From Bactrocera neohumeralis (lineage: Eukaryota; Arthropoda; Insecta; Diptera; Tephritidae), in assembly GCF_024586455.1 (NCBI RefSeq), contig NW_026089623.1, positions 18,356,236 through 18,420,235 of the forward strand: a stretch of 64,000 nt of DNA. The letters run 5' to 3'. The notes under the pieces were generated by a model. That model saw only the letters and a program-made list of their open reading frames with translations, was not told the origin of the DNA and ran no database searches. Below, one piece after another: positions 10,824-23,129 of this stretch (the first letter of the stretch is position 1; each line of letters begins with the position of its first letter). A program made the translations under genes and the position numbers.

Positions 10824-10919
10824 CATACAGTTGGAGCTGTAATTCAGCATACATCTAATTGTAAGAAACCCAACTGTTCTTCACAGAAAACCCACTCAGA
10901 CAGTTCGGTATATAGTATA
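10824..10919. other. Short spacer between two transposons
   Basis: About 95 bp separate the Harbinger-2 right end from the TA flanking the Tc1-like element. Nothing is recognised. Confidence 0.6.
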
Positions 10920-12423
10920 CAGCAGCGGACAGTGAAATCCGAACAACTAAAAAATCATAGTTTTTCCTTATTATTTTAGTGGAATGTTTAAATTTTTTCA
11001 TTTGAAACAATAATATATATTTAATACGTTAGTATTAAGCGTAAAAAAGGCAGTGTAGTGGATTGCACTTATAATTTTTTTTTTTTTATTAAATTTAGAT
11101 ATTGTAAATAGCAATATAAACAGTGATAATTTTTTTTATTTGCATTAGAGAAATGATTTTATAGCTTTAGTTAAAGGAAATTAATCTACACAAAAGAACT
11201 CTTTTTAGTATTTTGTCAAATCTCCTTTGCTTTTTATAACGGCTTTTATACGCTCGGGCATTGAATTTATGAGGTTTTTTTATTGTTACTGCTCCAATAC
11301 CGTTATACCACGCTTCTTCGAGAATTCCATTCAGCTCTGCTAAATTTGTTGGTCTCTTCTGTGCTACCTGAGCCTTCATTATAAGTCAAAGGTTCTCAAT
11401 GGGATTGAGATCCGGACTGTTACCTCGCTACTCCAAAGTTGAGACCCCGATTTTTGATAAATAATTCTTCACCTTAAAGAAACAAAAAAGGATAACTATA
11501 AAATTTGTAATTAAAATTATAGCAGTAAACTCTAGTTGTACAAAAAAATGGATACTTACTATTTTGGCACGATGGCAGGGCGCAGAGTCATCCTGAAAAA
11601 TAAGGACATCCGCTCGTGAAAAGCAGTTTTTTATTGAAGTTATTAAATTGGTTTCAAGTATCTGCTGATACTAATTCCTATTGACGGTTCCTTCAATTAG
11701 GGCTAGTTGCCTAAGGCCAAAGTAGGAAAAGCAATCCTAGACCATTCGGCTACCTTGCTGCTTAACAGGAACACCTTCGTCCTTGAACCGCTCAGAGCCA
11801 GTTTTTCTCTTAAGATATCTGGTTTTATCGACATTTTTTAGAAATTCTCCGATGGAAGACCGAAAAAACCATTTCTTCTGTTTTTTAATAAAGTCCTGTT
11901 TACTTTAGAATGCTCCTTGTACATACATAGAAAAAATTTATGGCCATTAAACTTTGCGCATAAAATATTCCGCAATGAACATATACATATACATAGACAT
12001 ACGGTACATATGTACATAAGTCAACTGTAACAAAAAATTTTAAGAAATACCCTATCCCTATGTTCAAGCTTAATTCGTGTCTCCAAACATCCTAAAAAAA
12101 AGCCAAACAAATGCTGAAGCCAACTCTATCACTAATTTCCCGAATGGTCAGATTTTCTTTTCGGAAAATCAAAATATTAAATAAAATATTACGGCAATTC
12201 AGACATTTTTTTTAAATTTGGAATATTTGAGCTTTAAGCAAGCACGAGCACGAAATAAACTTTGAAACTATTGAAAAATAAAACAAAAAGTTGTTATAAA
12301 ACGTGTTCAGAGCACTAATTTAAGTGAATGAATAAACCTTTCCGCAAAAAATTACACTTGTCGGTTACAATCGTGCTTTAAATACAAACCGACGGGTTGT
12401 CCGGATTTCACTGTCCGCTACTG
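10920..12423 (-). mobile_element. Tc1-like transposon, inactive, with an intron and a foreign patch
   Basis: The ends CAGCAGCGGACAGTGAAATC at 10920 and CAGTAGCGGACAGTGAAATC reading inward from 12423 form inverted repeats of roughly 28 bp, with TA on each side. The minus strand encodes a Tc1 transposase: an HTH start near 12180-12105 (NLTIREISDRVG), the TGSERFKDEGV and MVWDCFSYFG block near 11800-11730, QDDSAPCHRAKI (second catalytic Asp, about 11600-11565), then a GTAAGT-TTTAAG intron at about 11473-11563, and SPDLNPIENL near 11425. Two Trp codons around the last motif have become TAG and TGA. Between the HTH and the catalytic part, about 200 bp is replaced by mariner-derived sequence. Confidence 0.85.
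11862..12105 (+). repeat. Mariner right end plus flank, copied inside the Tc1-like element
   Basis: This segment matches 13378-13618 along its length: CCGAAAAAACCATTTCTTCT, then the mariner terminus AAAGTCCTGTTTACTTT, then 150 bp of host flank (GGCCATTAAACTTTGCGC, CAAGCTTAATTCGTGTCTCC). In the second location it is the true right end and flank of a complete mariner. Here it interrupts a Tc1 coding region, so it must be a secondary copy. Confidence 0.8.
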
Positions 12424-12680
12424 TATGTATGAAATAAATGAGAAAATTACCGTACCTTCCTACAGCTTACTTTGTGTTTCCAAGCACACTATAACAATTA
12501 TCCAAAATCAAAAAAAAAAATTGTTCAAAGTCAAGTATTCTTACTTGAAGGTTCGTTGATACCCCTTGGGATTGTACTTGATCGTTTGAAAAATACGTAC
12601 ATACATAGTACATATGTGATACCCCTTCGACTTGTACTCAATCGTATAAAAATACATGCAAAAGTACATATATACATATA
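12424..12680. repeat. Flank of the mariner, partly duplicated at 13.6 kb
   Basis: 12519-12570 (TTCAAAGTCAAGTATTCTTA and on) recurs at 13618-13672. The rest is A/T-rich microsatellite-like sequence with short copies of ACATACATA. Confidence 0.6.
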
Positions 12681-13440
12681 CAAGTGCGTTCCAAAGTAAA
12701 CAAGACTTTTTGAATCTAGCGCCCCCTGGTGGCGCCATCTACATGTCGACTAGTGCGTTAGAATCTGCTATCTTTATCGACCGTATTGTGAGAATATCAT
12801 GACATTTCATTGATTGGAAGTGAAGTTATTGCGTTTTAAGTGTGAGTATATTTGTGTTATCGGTGCGAAAATGAGCCGCTGCGAAAATGAGCTTAAATTT
12901 TGTTTTAAGATTGGTAAAACTTTTACCGAAACGTTTCAATTGATGAAACAAGTTTATGCCGATGATTGCCTATCCCGAAGCAGAGTTCACGAGTGGTTTC
13001 AACGTTTTCAAAGTGGTCGTGAGGACATAAATGACGGTCAACATGTGGGCCAATCAAAATCCGTGATCACCGGAAATTCCATTGAAACTGTGCGTGAATT
13101 CATCAAAAATCAGCCGAAATCGGACGGTTTGTTCCACACAAATGGACTGACGTCCAAAATTACTCAGAATCGTTTCATCGACCGACGCTTGTGATCGATC
13201 ATTTGACCAAAAATAACATTTTAACTATTAACCACTCCCCGTATTCACCTTATATGGCACCGTGCGAACTCTTCCTTTTCGGAAAAATGCATTTGCCCAT
13301 GAAACGAAAGCGTTATGCAGATGAGCTAAAACACTCGTTCGACATTCTTTTGGATCGTGCAAAAAATAAATTTATTTTGCCGAAAAAACCATTTCTTCTT
13401 TTTTTTTAATAAAGTCCTGTTTACTTTGGAATGCTCCTTG
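12681..13440 (+). mobile_element. mariner element with internal deletion
   Basis: CAAGTGCGTTCCAAAGTAAA at 12681 mirrors the right end at 13440 (CAAGGAGCATTCCAAAGTAA in complement), and TA flanks both sides. Transposase pieces: from about 12871, MSRCENELKFCFKIGKTFTE and CLSRSRVHEWFQRFQSGRED, the N-terminal domain of a mariner transposase; then from 13191, HSPYSPYMAPCELFLFGKMH, the C-terminal block. The usual SPDMAPCD has Tyr in place of the last catalytic Asp. The whole middle, with the first two Asp residues, is deleted. It is a defective copy of 760 bp. Confidence 0.9.
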
Positions 13441-15399
13441 TACTTACACACAAAAACATTTATGGGCCATTAAACTTTGCGCATAAAATATTCCGCTATG
13501 AACACACATACATAGACATACGGTACATACATAAGTCAACTGCATCAAAAAATTTAAAAAAAAACTATCCCTATCTTCAAGCTTAATTCGTGTCTCCAAA
13601 CAAAAAAAGCCAAAAAAAAATTTCAAAGTCAAGTATTCTTACTTGCAAGTTTCGGCGATAACCCTTGGGTTAACAGAGCAACAAGCAGGATCACTATAAC
13701 ATATAAGTAAAGGCAAAAGTAAAACAGTGGATATTTATGTATGTACATATGTATATGTATATAGAGATCCAACCATTTCGCTCTTTTATACTATGTTCCC
13801 ACCAAAAATTTGAAGTGATTAGACTACATTTAATCTCTTCACTAATCTAGCCCATTCTTACTGCCGTTGGACAGATGATAAAACAGATGTTTTTGTCATT
13901 CAAGAATTCACATGACTTAATATTTATTGAAAGAAAACTTTATTATACTTGTATAGTAATTTGTTATAAAAGCCGTCTTCCTTTAAATATTTTTCATATC
14001 ACCACGGAGACGCGATTAAGAACTGTAATTTTTGTATGGCGACCTTTATACACGCAATAGTACATATATAACATATATTAATTACAACGGTCAGCGAACT
14101 TTACAAAAACGCGTCAAAACGGAACAAAAAAAATTCAACGTATATATGTATACCCATATACAAACACAGGAAAATTAAAATTAACATACATTCGTATGCT
14201 CATTTATACATATATACATTCTTATAATATATAGTATGTACATACATCTATTACTTATCGCATATTTATTTTCGCGTTATTTTTGAGCAAACGTATGCAC
14301 ATGCAATTAATAAAATATTTGCATACATACTTACATATTTAGATGTTGATACTTATATCACATATCAACAAATATATAAGAAATTATATACTCAAATAGT
14401 ATAAACCGTTTCCTATGCTCTGACACAGAAAATCGAATATCTGCCTAGCAATTAAACATTTAAACTCATCAAGTAGAAACAGAAGTAAAGATCAAGGTGA
14501 ACCAATTATTTGAAAAAGTTGAAATGCGTAAGAAAAATGATGGTGTGGTTATATGCTTCAATTACAGAAAAAGTTGTCACATAAAGCTGAAGAAGTTCAA
14601 AGAAATGTCAAGTTAGTGGAAGTGTAGACGGCAAAAATCGCATGCTGTCAGTGGATACAGGGCACGTCATATTCCATAATTGGATCTGATCTGTTTTATA
14701 TAGTTGTAAGACTCATAGCAAAGTTTTGTACTGCAGCTGGGGAACATACCCAAGTTCGTCGACGACATATTACAGTTTTCAAACTTCACACGGTTGAATT
14801 GAAGTTGAAGCAATTCAATTTCAGATCAACCCCACTCTTTTTTAGTTTTACAATTTTCAACTATTTTCAGCCAAAGTGCGCTTGGTATTGCCAACCGAAA
14901 GAATGAATACTTGACAGATAATTAAACAACTTAAAAATTTTAAACTAAAAATTAAAACAACTAAATTTAGTTAATGCTCACACACAACCTATCATATTTA
15001 TGGTGGTTACCAAATCTGCTTTTATGGTAAATATTACAAACACCTTAAACATATGTGCTCTGTGGATAAAACTCCAATGACTTAAGAGGAGCAAAACGCT
15101 TCAAAATTTAATATTACCCAAAAAGTATATTCCTAGGAGTACAAAATTCTATCGACTCTTTGTGTTCGATACACTTTCCACGGTCTCTTAATTTTTTTTT
15201 TTGAATGTTTCCCAATTAAAGTTTGTTTCGTCCCTATTTCAATGTTTGTACTTAATAACTGAATAAATAGTTTTTTTTTTTTTAAATATAAAAGTTCTTT
15301 TATTTCCATGTCCCTATTTCTATTAATATTTTTCATAAATAAATTCATTAATGTTTAACTACAACTGATTGGTAGTAGTTGAAATTTTTGATACTCTAG
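13441..15399. other. A/T-rich intergenic sequence, no gene recognised
   Basis: 13441-13672 is the duplicated flank described above. Beyond it are ACATATGTATGT-type microsatellites (13735-13760, 14150-14240) and unassigned A/T-rich sequence. No coding region of convincing composition is seen on either strand. Confidence 0.6.
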
Positions 15400-16215
15400 T
15401 CAACCACATGTCGTTTGGAACTTGAAGAGACGGAAAAACAGACGATTTTCTACTCGATTTGCACACGTGCTTGAGAGAGGCCGAAATGATAGTGGTAATG
15501 TTCTACGAAAAGATGCCGCGACTAACAGAAAGTTTCAAGACCGGACCACACTCTTGTAGAACCTCCAGATGTGATCTAGTGACTGATATCCAGAGCATAC
15601 TAAAATTTTGTACGTAGCACTACTCCAGCCTGTTAAATGGAGGTGAAAGCATAATACCAAAAGATGATAAAGCCGATTTCTCAATGACGATAGATCAGAT
15701 GTTCCATTACCAGACAATGAAGAAGCTTGAATAGCAATTACCCATCTGAAGAACTACAAAGCGGAGGGAGACAATGGATAGGTTTCTTTGTTGAATTTAG
15801 TGTGACGAAAGCATGCCCGACAATAGGAATTTAAGTGTGCTTTGCCCAATCCACAAAAAGGCAGATCCTACAATCTGCGCCAACTGCCGTGGAAAAAGGC
15901 TCCTCAACATCGCATATAAGATTCTATCTAGTATATTGTGTGAAAGATTAAAACACACCGTCAACACATTGATTAGACCTTATCAGTGTAGCTTCAGGCC
16001 TTGAAAATCAACAATTGACCTTATATCGGCACACACCACCTCTTCGTCGATTTTAAAGCTGCTTTGAACCGCTATCTCTGAATTTGGTATCCCCACAAAA
16101 CTAATACGGCAGTGTCAACTGATGTTGAACAATACCAAAAGCGTCGGGATCGGGAAGGACCTCTCCGTGCCGTTCGATACCAAACGAGCTTTCGGACAAG
16201 GCGACTCCCTCTTTT
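15400..16215 (+). pseudogene. RTE-clade retrotransposon RT fragment
   Basis: Translation in changing frames matches the intact RTE at 34.7-38.2 kb: SILKF...LLNGGES near 15595-15640, NRNLSVLCPIHKKADPTICA at 15820-15880, YQCSFRP near 15978, HHLFVDFKAALN near 16033, and RIGKDLSVPFDTKRAFGQGD near 16150-16210. These are RT palm and fingers blocks upstream of the YADD motif. There are many stops and an internal deletion. It ends before the catalytic YADD. Confidence 0.85.
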
Positions 16216-16779
16216 TTTCTATGTCCCTTTGTATGCTTAAATTTTTTAAATGCGAATTTTTTTTAATAAATAGAGTGATTGAAGAGGAAGATGTATAATA
16301 GCATCCATTAAATAGTGGAGAAATACCGTAATTTTTGAGTTTTCTAATGAGGGTCGTAAATAATTAAATTTTTTCCGCTAACATTGCAAACGCAGGCTAA
16401 ACCCTACGAGATTAATCAAATGTAATGTACTAAGTATTGTACCCATTGAAAAGATCTACAGAAAAATCCGCGGTGATATATGTCAATCTCTTATTTATAT
16501 CCCACAATAACATTTTTTTGTCATTTACTTTTACGACAAATAATGGCTAATTTTCGGAAGCGATTTTAATCAATACAGTAATAATCGTTATCCAATTAAA
16601 TAGATCTATATGGCCCTGTACATTGATTTAAATAAATATTTCCGAAGATATGTATATCAGATTTAAAAATTGTGGTTCTCCCACAAATTTAGCAGCGATC
16701 GGACGCGTTTATTATCGGAGGCCTCTAGCGAGGAATATTTAAACGAAAACGATGAAGTATATGTGTACAATTTCAAACT
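16216..16779. other. Unassigned A/T-rich sequence
   Basis: No coding region or repeat end is recognised. Confidence 0.5.
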
Positions 16780-17010
16780 GATCATTAGTCAAAAATAATA
16801 CAATTGCTAAATATTTGGAATAGTAGAAAATAACTGCAACCGCAAACGCAGTGCAATGGATTATAACTGGCTCGTAATCAGTCGTTGAATATTATACTAC
16901 GTCCATCTCAAAAGACTGATGTGCAGTCCACTATAATGTCTGTCTCCAGTGTGAAATGATGGAGCCGTATTTTTATTGTTACACACCGACGCAAAGCACT
17001 CTTCAGAGTC
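16780..17010 (-). pseudogene. Second copy of the mariner-scrap repeat, inverted
   Basis: The complement of this segment follows 1081-1350: TGTGTAACAATA, GGCTCCATCA, CACTGGAG, GAGCCAGTTATAAT, TGCAGTTATTTTCTACTATT, CCAAATA(T/C)TTAGCAATTG. The coding part with the GKVM motif at 1218 is replaced or lost here, so only its flanks are shared. It is a diverged pair in opposite orientation about 15.7 kb apart. Confidence 0.65.
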
Positions 17011-17447
17011 AGAAATTCATTGTTTTTTGTAACACTTTGCACAGAGCTTTCGCCTCGTTAGGGGGCCCACTGCCTTCATTGTCCTCGGTGCTGATTTCGC
17101 AACAGTATTTTCCCTTAAAACAATTATTAACACTCGAAATGCTTTTATGATCAATTTTTTTGTAAACTAACACAAGTTGCTTCACAAAAATGCTATATCT
17201 CATTAACTAATCGTAAAAGTCGTCGCATTCGCGACTTAGCTCCCACGTCGCTGTTGAGAGTCATACCTTTGATGTCGTAGATAATTTCGACCAGCATTAA
17301 CACTAACACGAAGTATGAGGATACCCGCACCAGCACCACCCTAAGCTAAGGTGTTGAGGTACCCGTGCCGAGGTCTGAAAGGTATTAAATGCCTTCTGTA
17401 CGCATACCGGCTCTGCAGACGAGTGACCAATCCTTTCCGGCTTAGTC

Positions 17448-18440
17448 GTGGGACCAAACAAGAACGAAACTAGCATAAAAACAACATCTACAACAACAAC
17501 CAACTTGACGACAACAGCGAAAACTAAAGGAACTGGCATGACATGTAGGAATCCTATAACGGAATCCGAAGAGGACGAATTACTTGCCTTCAGCCAGAAC
17601 ACGAGTAAGAGTACTGCCGGACATGCCAGCCAAAGTATACCGGTAGACACAGCAGCGGAAAAAGGCAATCTAAGGGAGGAAGCGTCCACCTTCAAAGCTG
17701 TCATGAGCACCAACCAAAGTGCACTGGCGGCTAAACGAAAAAACAGGAAAATGCGCCAGAAATCCCAGAATCAGCTGAGGAAAACCGGTACCAGAGGGCA
17801 GTCTTCATACTGGGAAAGATAGGCAAAGATCGGGCAGCCGGTACCCCAGTTAATGAAGCAGAAACAAAGCGCCTAAAATCCATACTAGAAGAGTACGAAA
17901 GCTTCCTGAAAAGGAAGCAATCCGAACCTCAGGAGGGGAGCAAACAACCGAGCAATGCCCGAAAAACCTAGACGGAGTGAAGGTGAACATAGCAGCACAA
18001 CAACGGTAAGGCATTTCTGCGATGTAGCCGGAGATAGCCTACAAGTGGCCATCATAGACGGAAATTCTTTGCAGGCTTCCAATTGAGGCTTATACCCGCC
18101 AGGGACGTCCCGATGAGACCTCGTGCTCGCATTTGGCTACCCCCTCTAGAGGAGCCGGGCGAAAAACTCCTGAGGTGCATCAAGCTGCAGAACAATGCTA
18201 TACCTGGTACAGATGATTGGCAACTGATCAAGGAAAAAAACCCCAATAAAGAAAGCAGACTACTTTTGGTGGCCATTTGCGATGAGTCCATAGAGGCTCT
18301 TAAGAAGACTGACTACAAAATCAGCTTCGGAGTTCGCAAGGCCAGGCTAAAAATCTTCCAAGGCGACAAGCGGTTGACGAAGACGACACGGAAGATGTCG
18401 ACGACGCCAGCAAGCTGCTACGGAATATGCTCATCAAAGA
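17448..18440 (+). pseudogene. LOA element A ORF1 (gag-like, DUF4780-type domain)
   Basis: It opens with MGPNKNETS and a Thr-rich stretch, followed by acidic and Lys/Arg-rich regions (AAKRKNRKMRQKSQ). After a frame change near 17820-18080, RARIWLPPLEEPGEKLLRCI (about 18122-18180), TDDWQLIKE and YKISFGVRKARLKIFQ (about 18315-18365) match the pattern of the DUF4780 domain of LOA-type ORF1 proteins (R.WLPP, LL..I, F.FG..R...). ORF1 proteins bind element RNA in the cytoplasm. The frame is broken at least once. Confidence 0.72.
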
Positions 18441-18454
18441 AACCCGAGATGCCC

Positions 18455-21400
18455 AATAACCTAAGATGCGTACAGATCAATCTGCAGCACTGGAAGTGTA
18501 TAAACGAGAGGGGCATCGACATCAGCCTAATACAGGAGCCCTGGCTTAATATAGACACCATAAAAGGGCTAAACAGCAGTAACTATAAAATTTTTTACAC
18601 ACGAAACAAAGGTAAACCTAGGGCATGCCTTCTTATCAATAGAAGTATAAATTCATTTCTTTGTTTAAATTACAGCACAGCAGTGGTAAAGCTGGAACAG
18701 AAGGAAAATCATTTCTTCTTGGTCTCGGCCTACATGGCCCATGACGAAGACATACCACCGGCAGCACTTACAAGACTAGTGGAGAACAACAGGAAGGAAG
18801 ATGTCCTAAGTGTAATGCAAACGCAAGGCACACTGTATGGGGTAGCTCCAGTATAAACATCAGATATGTGTCACTCTTACAGTATATTCTGTATAGCAAT
18901 CTAAGTATATGCAACAAAAGTGATAATCCAACCTTTACTTTCCCAAGCTCTGATAGGTTTCCGGGGTGGGAGGAAGTGCTGGACCTCACACTGCTATCAA
19001 CAGACACAGATAGTCTCGTTGTGGATAACTTTAGGGTCTCCGATGAGCCTTCCATGTAGGATCACTCCTGGATACTCTTCAGCATCCGCGAGAAATACAA
19101 TACTCCTCTCAAATATCGGAACCTTAGAAGAACAGCGTGGGAAAAAATTAGCTGCTATCAACAAAATGGCTTGAAAAGGGGGGCATGAAGAGTATTAGTA
19201 ATCCTCAGGAACTAGATTCAAAAGTAGAGAAGTTGGAAAAAATTTTAACTACAATTTTCAATAAATCCACACCGCTAATAGTTCTGAAAAGGAGAAAGTC
19301 TTTTCCTTGGTGGAACAGCGAGAGAATTTGAGAACTCAACTAAGGAAAGCTTTCAGTGAGAGTTTTAGCACCAAATTCTGGCAGCCATATAAAGATATTA
19401 TAAAAAGATACAAAAAAGCAGTCAGGAAAGCTAAAAGGGATTCTTGGTGATAGAATAGAAAGTTGCAGAGAAACCGCAAGGCTGAGTAAAAAGCTATCCA
19501 AAGATCATACTAATACTGCCTACATTAGGGTGAAAGGAACTGATTGGACCTCCTCTGCAAAAGAATCTCTGGAGGTACTTACTACAACGCACTACCCCGG
19601 GAGTCAGCAAACGCCTTTAACGAGGGTTCAATCAGAACCACCGGTAAACACAGCTGATTACCGAGGCCAGATAGTAGACAAAAGCAAAATCAAATATGCC
19701 ATAAATAGTTTCTCACTATTTAAAGCGGCAGGTCCAGACGGGACCAAAATGCTGCAAAAACTGGTAGAACCAATCGTTCAAAGGCTTGAAGATATATACG
19801 AAGCTAGCATTCAACTATCTTACATCCCAAGAAGTTGGAAAATAATTAAAGTAGTGTTCCTTCCAAAACCAGGCAGAAGAACACACGATAATGCTAATTA
19901 TTTTAGACCTATAAGCCTCATTTCCTTTATGCTTAAGGTACTAGAAAGGCTAATAGACTTACGTTTAAGAACAATAATGGCGGATAAGTTATCGAAGTCC
20001 CAACATGCATACATAAAGGACCGATCAACCAAAACTGCCCTTCACGAGATGATAACTGTAATTGAAAAATCACTACACTACAAATAATACACCATGGCCG
20101 CATTTCAAGACATAGAAATAAATGCTATAATTAATTCTCTGACACATGGTGGCATAGATGACACTTAAGAATAGGAGGATTATAGCATCAAACGACTCTG
20201 CAACACAAACAAGTTATATGAGTAGAGGGACTACTCATGGAGGGGTTCTCTCCCCACTTCTATGGGTTGTAGCGCTGAACAAAATACTACTCCAGTTAAA
20301 CGGTGGGAAGTGAAAGCAGTAGCATATGCAGACAATATAGTGTTGTTGGTATCAGGCATGTGTGTTTCAACAGTCAGCGTAATTATGAAAAGAGCACTGC
20401 GAAGGTTAAACTTATGGGCTAAGAACAATGGACTAGGTGTTAACCCGAACAAAACAGAATTGATGCTATTCACAAGCACAACCAAAATCCTTCAGTTTCA
20501 ACTTCCGGTACTAAACGGTACAACACTCTCTCTATCCCCCACAGCTAAATACTTAGAGGTGAAAATTGACACCTAACTGTCCTGGAAAATAAATATAAAA
20601 AAAGAATAAATAAAGCATATACATATGGCCTACTATACTTGCAAGAGAATCGTCAGCAAGAATTGGGTCCTCAAACCTAGTATAATCATGTAGATGTATA
20701 CGGCTGTCATAAGACCTATACTTACATATGAAGCTCTGGTACGGTGGCCAGCGCTAAACAAACAATACAACATTAGAAAATTAAATGGAATACAAAGAGC
20801 AGCGTGTGCGGGTGTTACTGGTGCAATCAAGTCTTGCCCGACTAACGCGCTCAATATGGTCCTGCATCAACTACTCATAGACATATTTATTCACAAAACA
20901 GCAGCATTTGCGGCTATAAGAATAAAAGAATTGGGTGGTTGGAATCAGCAGAAATATGGACATAGTGGAATCCTAAACAAGCTCAACATTAATAAATCGG
21001 ACTACATTCTCTCAAAGCTGGGTTTAAAAAGACACTTCCAAGTGAGGATACCCTCTAGACGAGAATGGAGAAGAGACTCAATAAGGGAGGAATATACCAT
21101 CTCAGTCTATACCGATGGGTTAAAAATGGACTACGGAGTAGGCACGGGGGTACTCTCCGCTGATCTAGGCATTTCTCTCTCTGTACATCTACCGAACTCG
21201 GCTAGCATTTTCCAAGCGGAAGTACTGGGCATAGAAAAAGCCTGCGAAGTTCTATTGGAAAACCACGAGACTATACGTAAAGCAGCAATATTTACGGATA
21301 GCCAGGCGGCGCTCCTGGCCTTGTCTTCGCCCATGACAAATTCCAGTATAGTCCACAACTGCAAGAAAGCAATAAGCTCAATAAAAAACACGCTCCAACC

Positions 21401-21853
21401 AGACTTGATTTTGGTTCCCGGTCATATGAACATTTTCGGTAAAGAAAACGCAGACGAGTTGACAAAGGCAGGAGCTTTCCTTAACGAATCAGAGGCGGAA
21501 CTAATACCAAGCCCGCTAGACAATTTCAACAAATAACAGATGGGAAAACATAACAAAATGTATCATAACTAAACAATTATGGCCAACATATGACAAGAAA
21601 AGATAGGGCTAGGAGAAGTATCTGCAGAGTAACAGCTACCATAACAAGGCACTGGCCATTTGGAGAACATGCGTCCAAAATGGGTATGCCCTACAACAAC
21701 ATCTGCCGAGACTCCGGAGTAGCAGGGAACAAGAAAACAATTTTCCACTTTCTCTATGAATGCCCAGCCATATCACGGATCCGACACAGAACACTTGGTT
21801 CCATCAAACACCAAACCTTGAATGGATATCTACTAAAAGCATATCAGAATTGA
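18455..21853 (+). pseudogene. LOA element A ORF2 (endonuclease, RT, RNase H)
   Basis: The endonuclease begins RCVQINLQHW, followed by ISLIQEPWLN (catalytic Glu) near 18525; it stops before a complete domain. RT fragments: VNTADYRGQIVDKSKIKYAI and AAGPDGTKMLQ (19650-19755), PISLISFMLKVLERLIDLRL (19910-19965), then AVAYADNIVLLV near 20317, where the active site reads YADN rather than YADD, and ELMLF near 20458. The RT thumb (IRPILTYEALVRW) follows at 20710. RNase H lies at about 21100-21480: VYTDGLKMDYGVG (Asp), AEVLGIEKA (Glu), IFTDSQAAL (Asp), LVPGHMNIFGKENADELTK. A Cys/His-containing tail is at 21700-21780. Many frameshifts; inactive. Confidence 0.82.
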
Positions 21854-21959
21854 GTAGCTTAATCAAAATCTCAAAATGGTTTGAAAGAGAAGGTGAAACG
21901 TGATGGCAGATACAGACAACATACATACAAGATTCTACGAATAGTGCATCAAAATGGCA

Positions 21960-22365
21960 CAGCAAGTGCTAATTGAGAACGAAAGACAACAGGGCTGCAC
22001 TCCTACCTACGTACCTTGCCAACATGTGCTACTTCGGACTGAGTACGCGATTGAGAAGTAAAGTCTTTTCTCGACGAACAAATACCAAATTCTACAAGTC
22101 ACTCATCATCTCCGTCCTGCGATATGGCAGAGATCTGTATGATGTACGAGATATACGACGACATTTCTATAGTTCAGCAGATTAAGTGACAGCGGATAAG
22201 CTGGCTAGATCATGTCGTCCGAATGGATGAAAACAATTCAGCTCTGAAAGTATTCGACGTAGTACCCCCTGGGAGAAGCAGAGAGAGAGTAAGACCTTCA
22301 CTCCGTTGGAAAAACCAGGTGGAGAAGAACCTTGATACACTTGGAGTCATCAATTGGATTTAAAA
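21960..22365 (+). pseudogene. RTE-clade 3' fragment
   Basis: CYFGLSTRLRSKVFSRRTNT and FYKSLIISVLRYG (22028-22125) match the C-terminal part of the intact RTE, which has CYFGLSRQLRSKVLSRQTKT at the corresponding place. A deletion then leads to RISWLDHVVRMDENNSALKV and PSLRWKNQVEKNLDTLGVIN (22190-22360). It is a 5'-truncated, decayed copy. Confidence 0.85.
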
Positions 22366-23110
22366 CGTGTAATGCGTAAAGTGGAGATGAACAAACGTCC
22401 AAAGAGAGAAGAAATAGCTGCAGATATCCCACTCGCAAAGGCATATTGGGCAGAGCAGAGCAGTTTAATATTTGTGTGTGGCTGCTTGCGTCGAGTATGG
22501 AAAAGCGAAGATGGCCAAACGCCCCGAGCTCTTATGTTTGATACGAACGTAAGAAATCCTGAAGTTATCAACGAGCTGCACAACGATCCAAGTGGAGGTC
22601 ATAATAACCTTGAAGAGGTTTAATTGTTATTGGGTTGGTTATCGTCATTCAATTGTTTTCAAATAAGCGAAATGCGTTAACGTTAAAAAGTCAACGTCCA
22701 GGAGTCGTGGGCAGAAGAAGCAGTGTAATTTGGAAGTTGAGCGAAATAACGTGGGTTTTGATAGTCCATTTCCCACCAATATATTAGAAAACAGACATGT
22801 TTAGTAGGCATGGAATATTTCAGCGACTTGACAGAAGTATAACTGAACCCTAACAAAGAGCCTGCGCCAGTAGCGGACGTATTCATCAACAACAAACAAG
22901 TTGGTAACGAGATATGGTGTTCCTTTGAAATTACGTTCAGACCAAGAAAGAATTTTGATTCAGATGTGCCGGAAACTGGGTATCCGGAAAATGGGTGAAA
23001 TTAACGCTAATAAGAGAGCGACAGCTAAAGCATTCCAGAAGACGAGATGAGAAAATTAAATGTCTCTCAATTAGTGAAAAAACTTAAAGCCTTGTTACTC
23101 CCGATCTTCA
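22366..23110 (+). pseudogene. Gypsy-type integrase remnant
   Basis: RRVWKSEDGQTPRALMF and VINELHNDPSGGHNN (22480-22610) resemble the start of a Gypsy integrase H2C2 zinc-binding domain. About 300 bp on, in another frame, NKLVTRYGVPLKLRSDQERN (22892-22950) corresponds to the integrase core motif around the second catalytic Asp (usually YGVP..LHSDQG.NF), followed by a KLGIRKMGE stretch. The first Asp and the Glu are not readable. It belongs to a different Gypsy lineage from the remnant at 1-1016. Confidence 0.7.
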
Positions 23111-23129
23111 CTCACCACCTGGGCATTTA

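Larger units (their letters stand above)
17229..21856 (+). mobile_element. LOA-type non-LTR retrotransposon A, old, nearly full length
   Basis: It holds an ORF1 (17448-18440), then endonuclease, reverse transcriptase and RNase H in order (18455-21853). The presence of RNase H after RT and the DUF4780-like domain in ORF1 point to the LOA/I group of LINEs. Numerous frame changes show it is dead. The 5' boundary is uncertain (somewhere in 17205-17300). No clear target duplication or tail was found. Confidence 0.8.

Noticed and set aside
13735..14420. Possible regulatory or origin region from A/T richness
   Set aside because: Only simple ACATATGT-type microsatellites; nothing specific.
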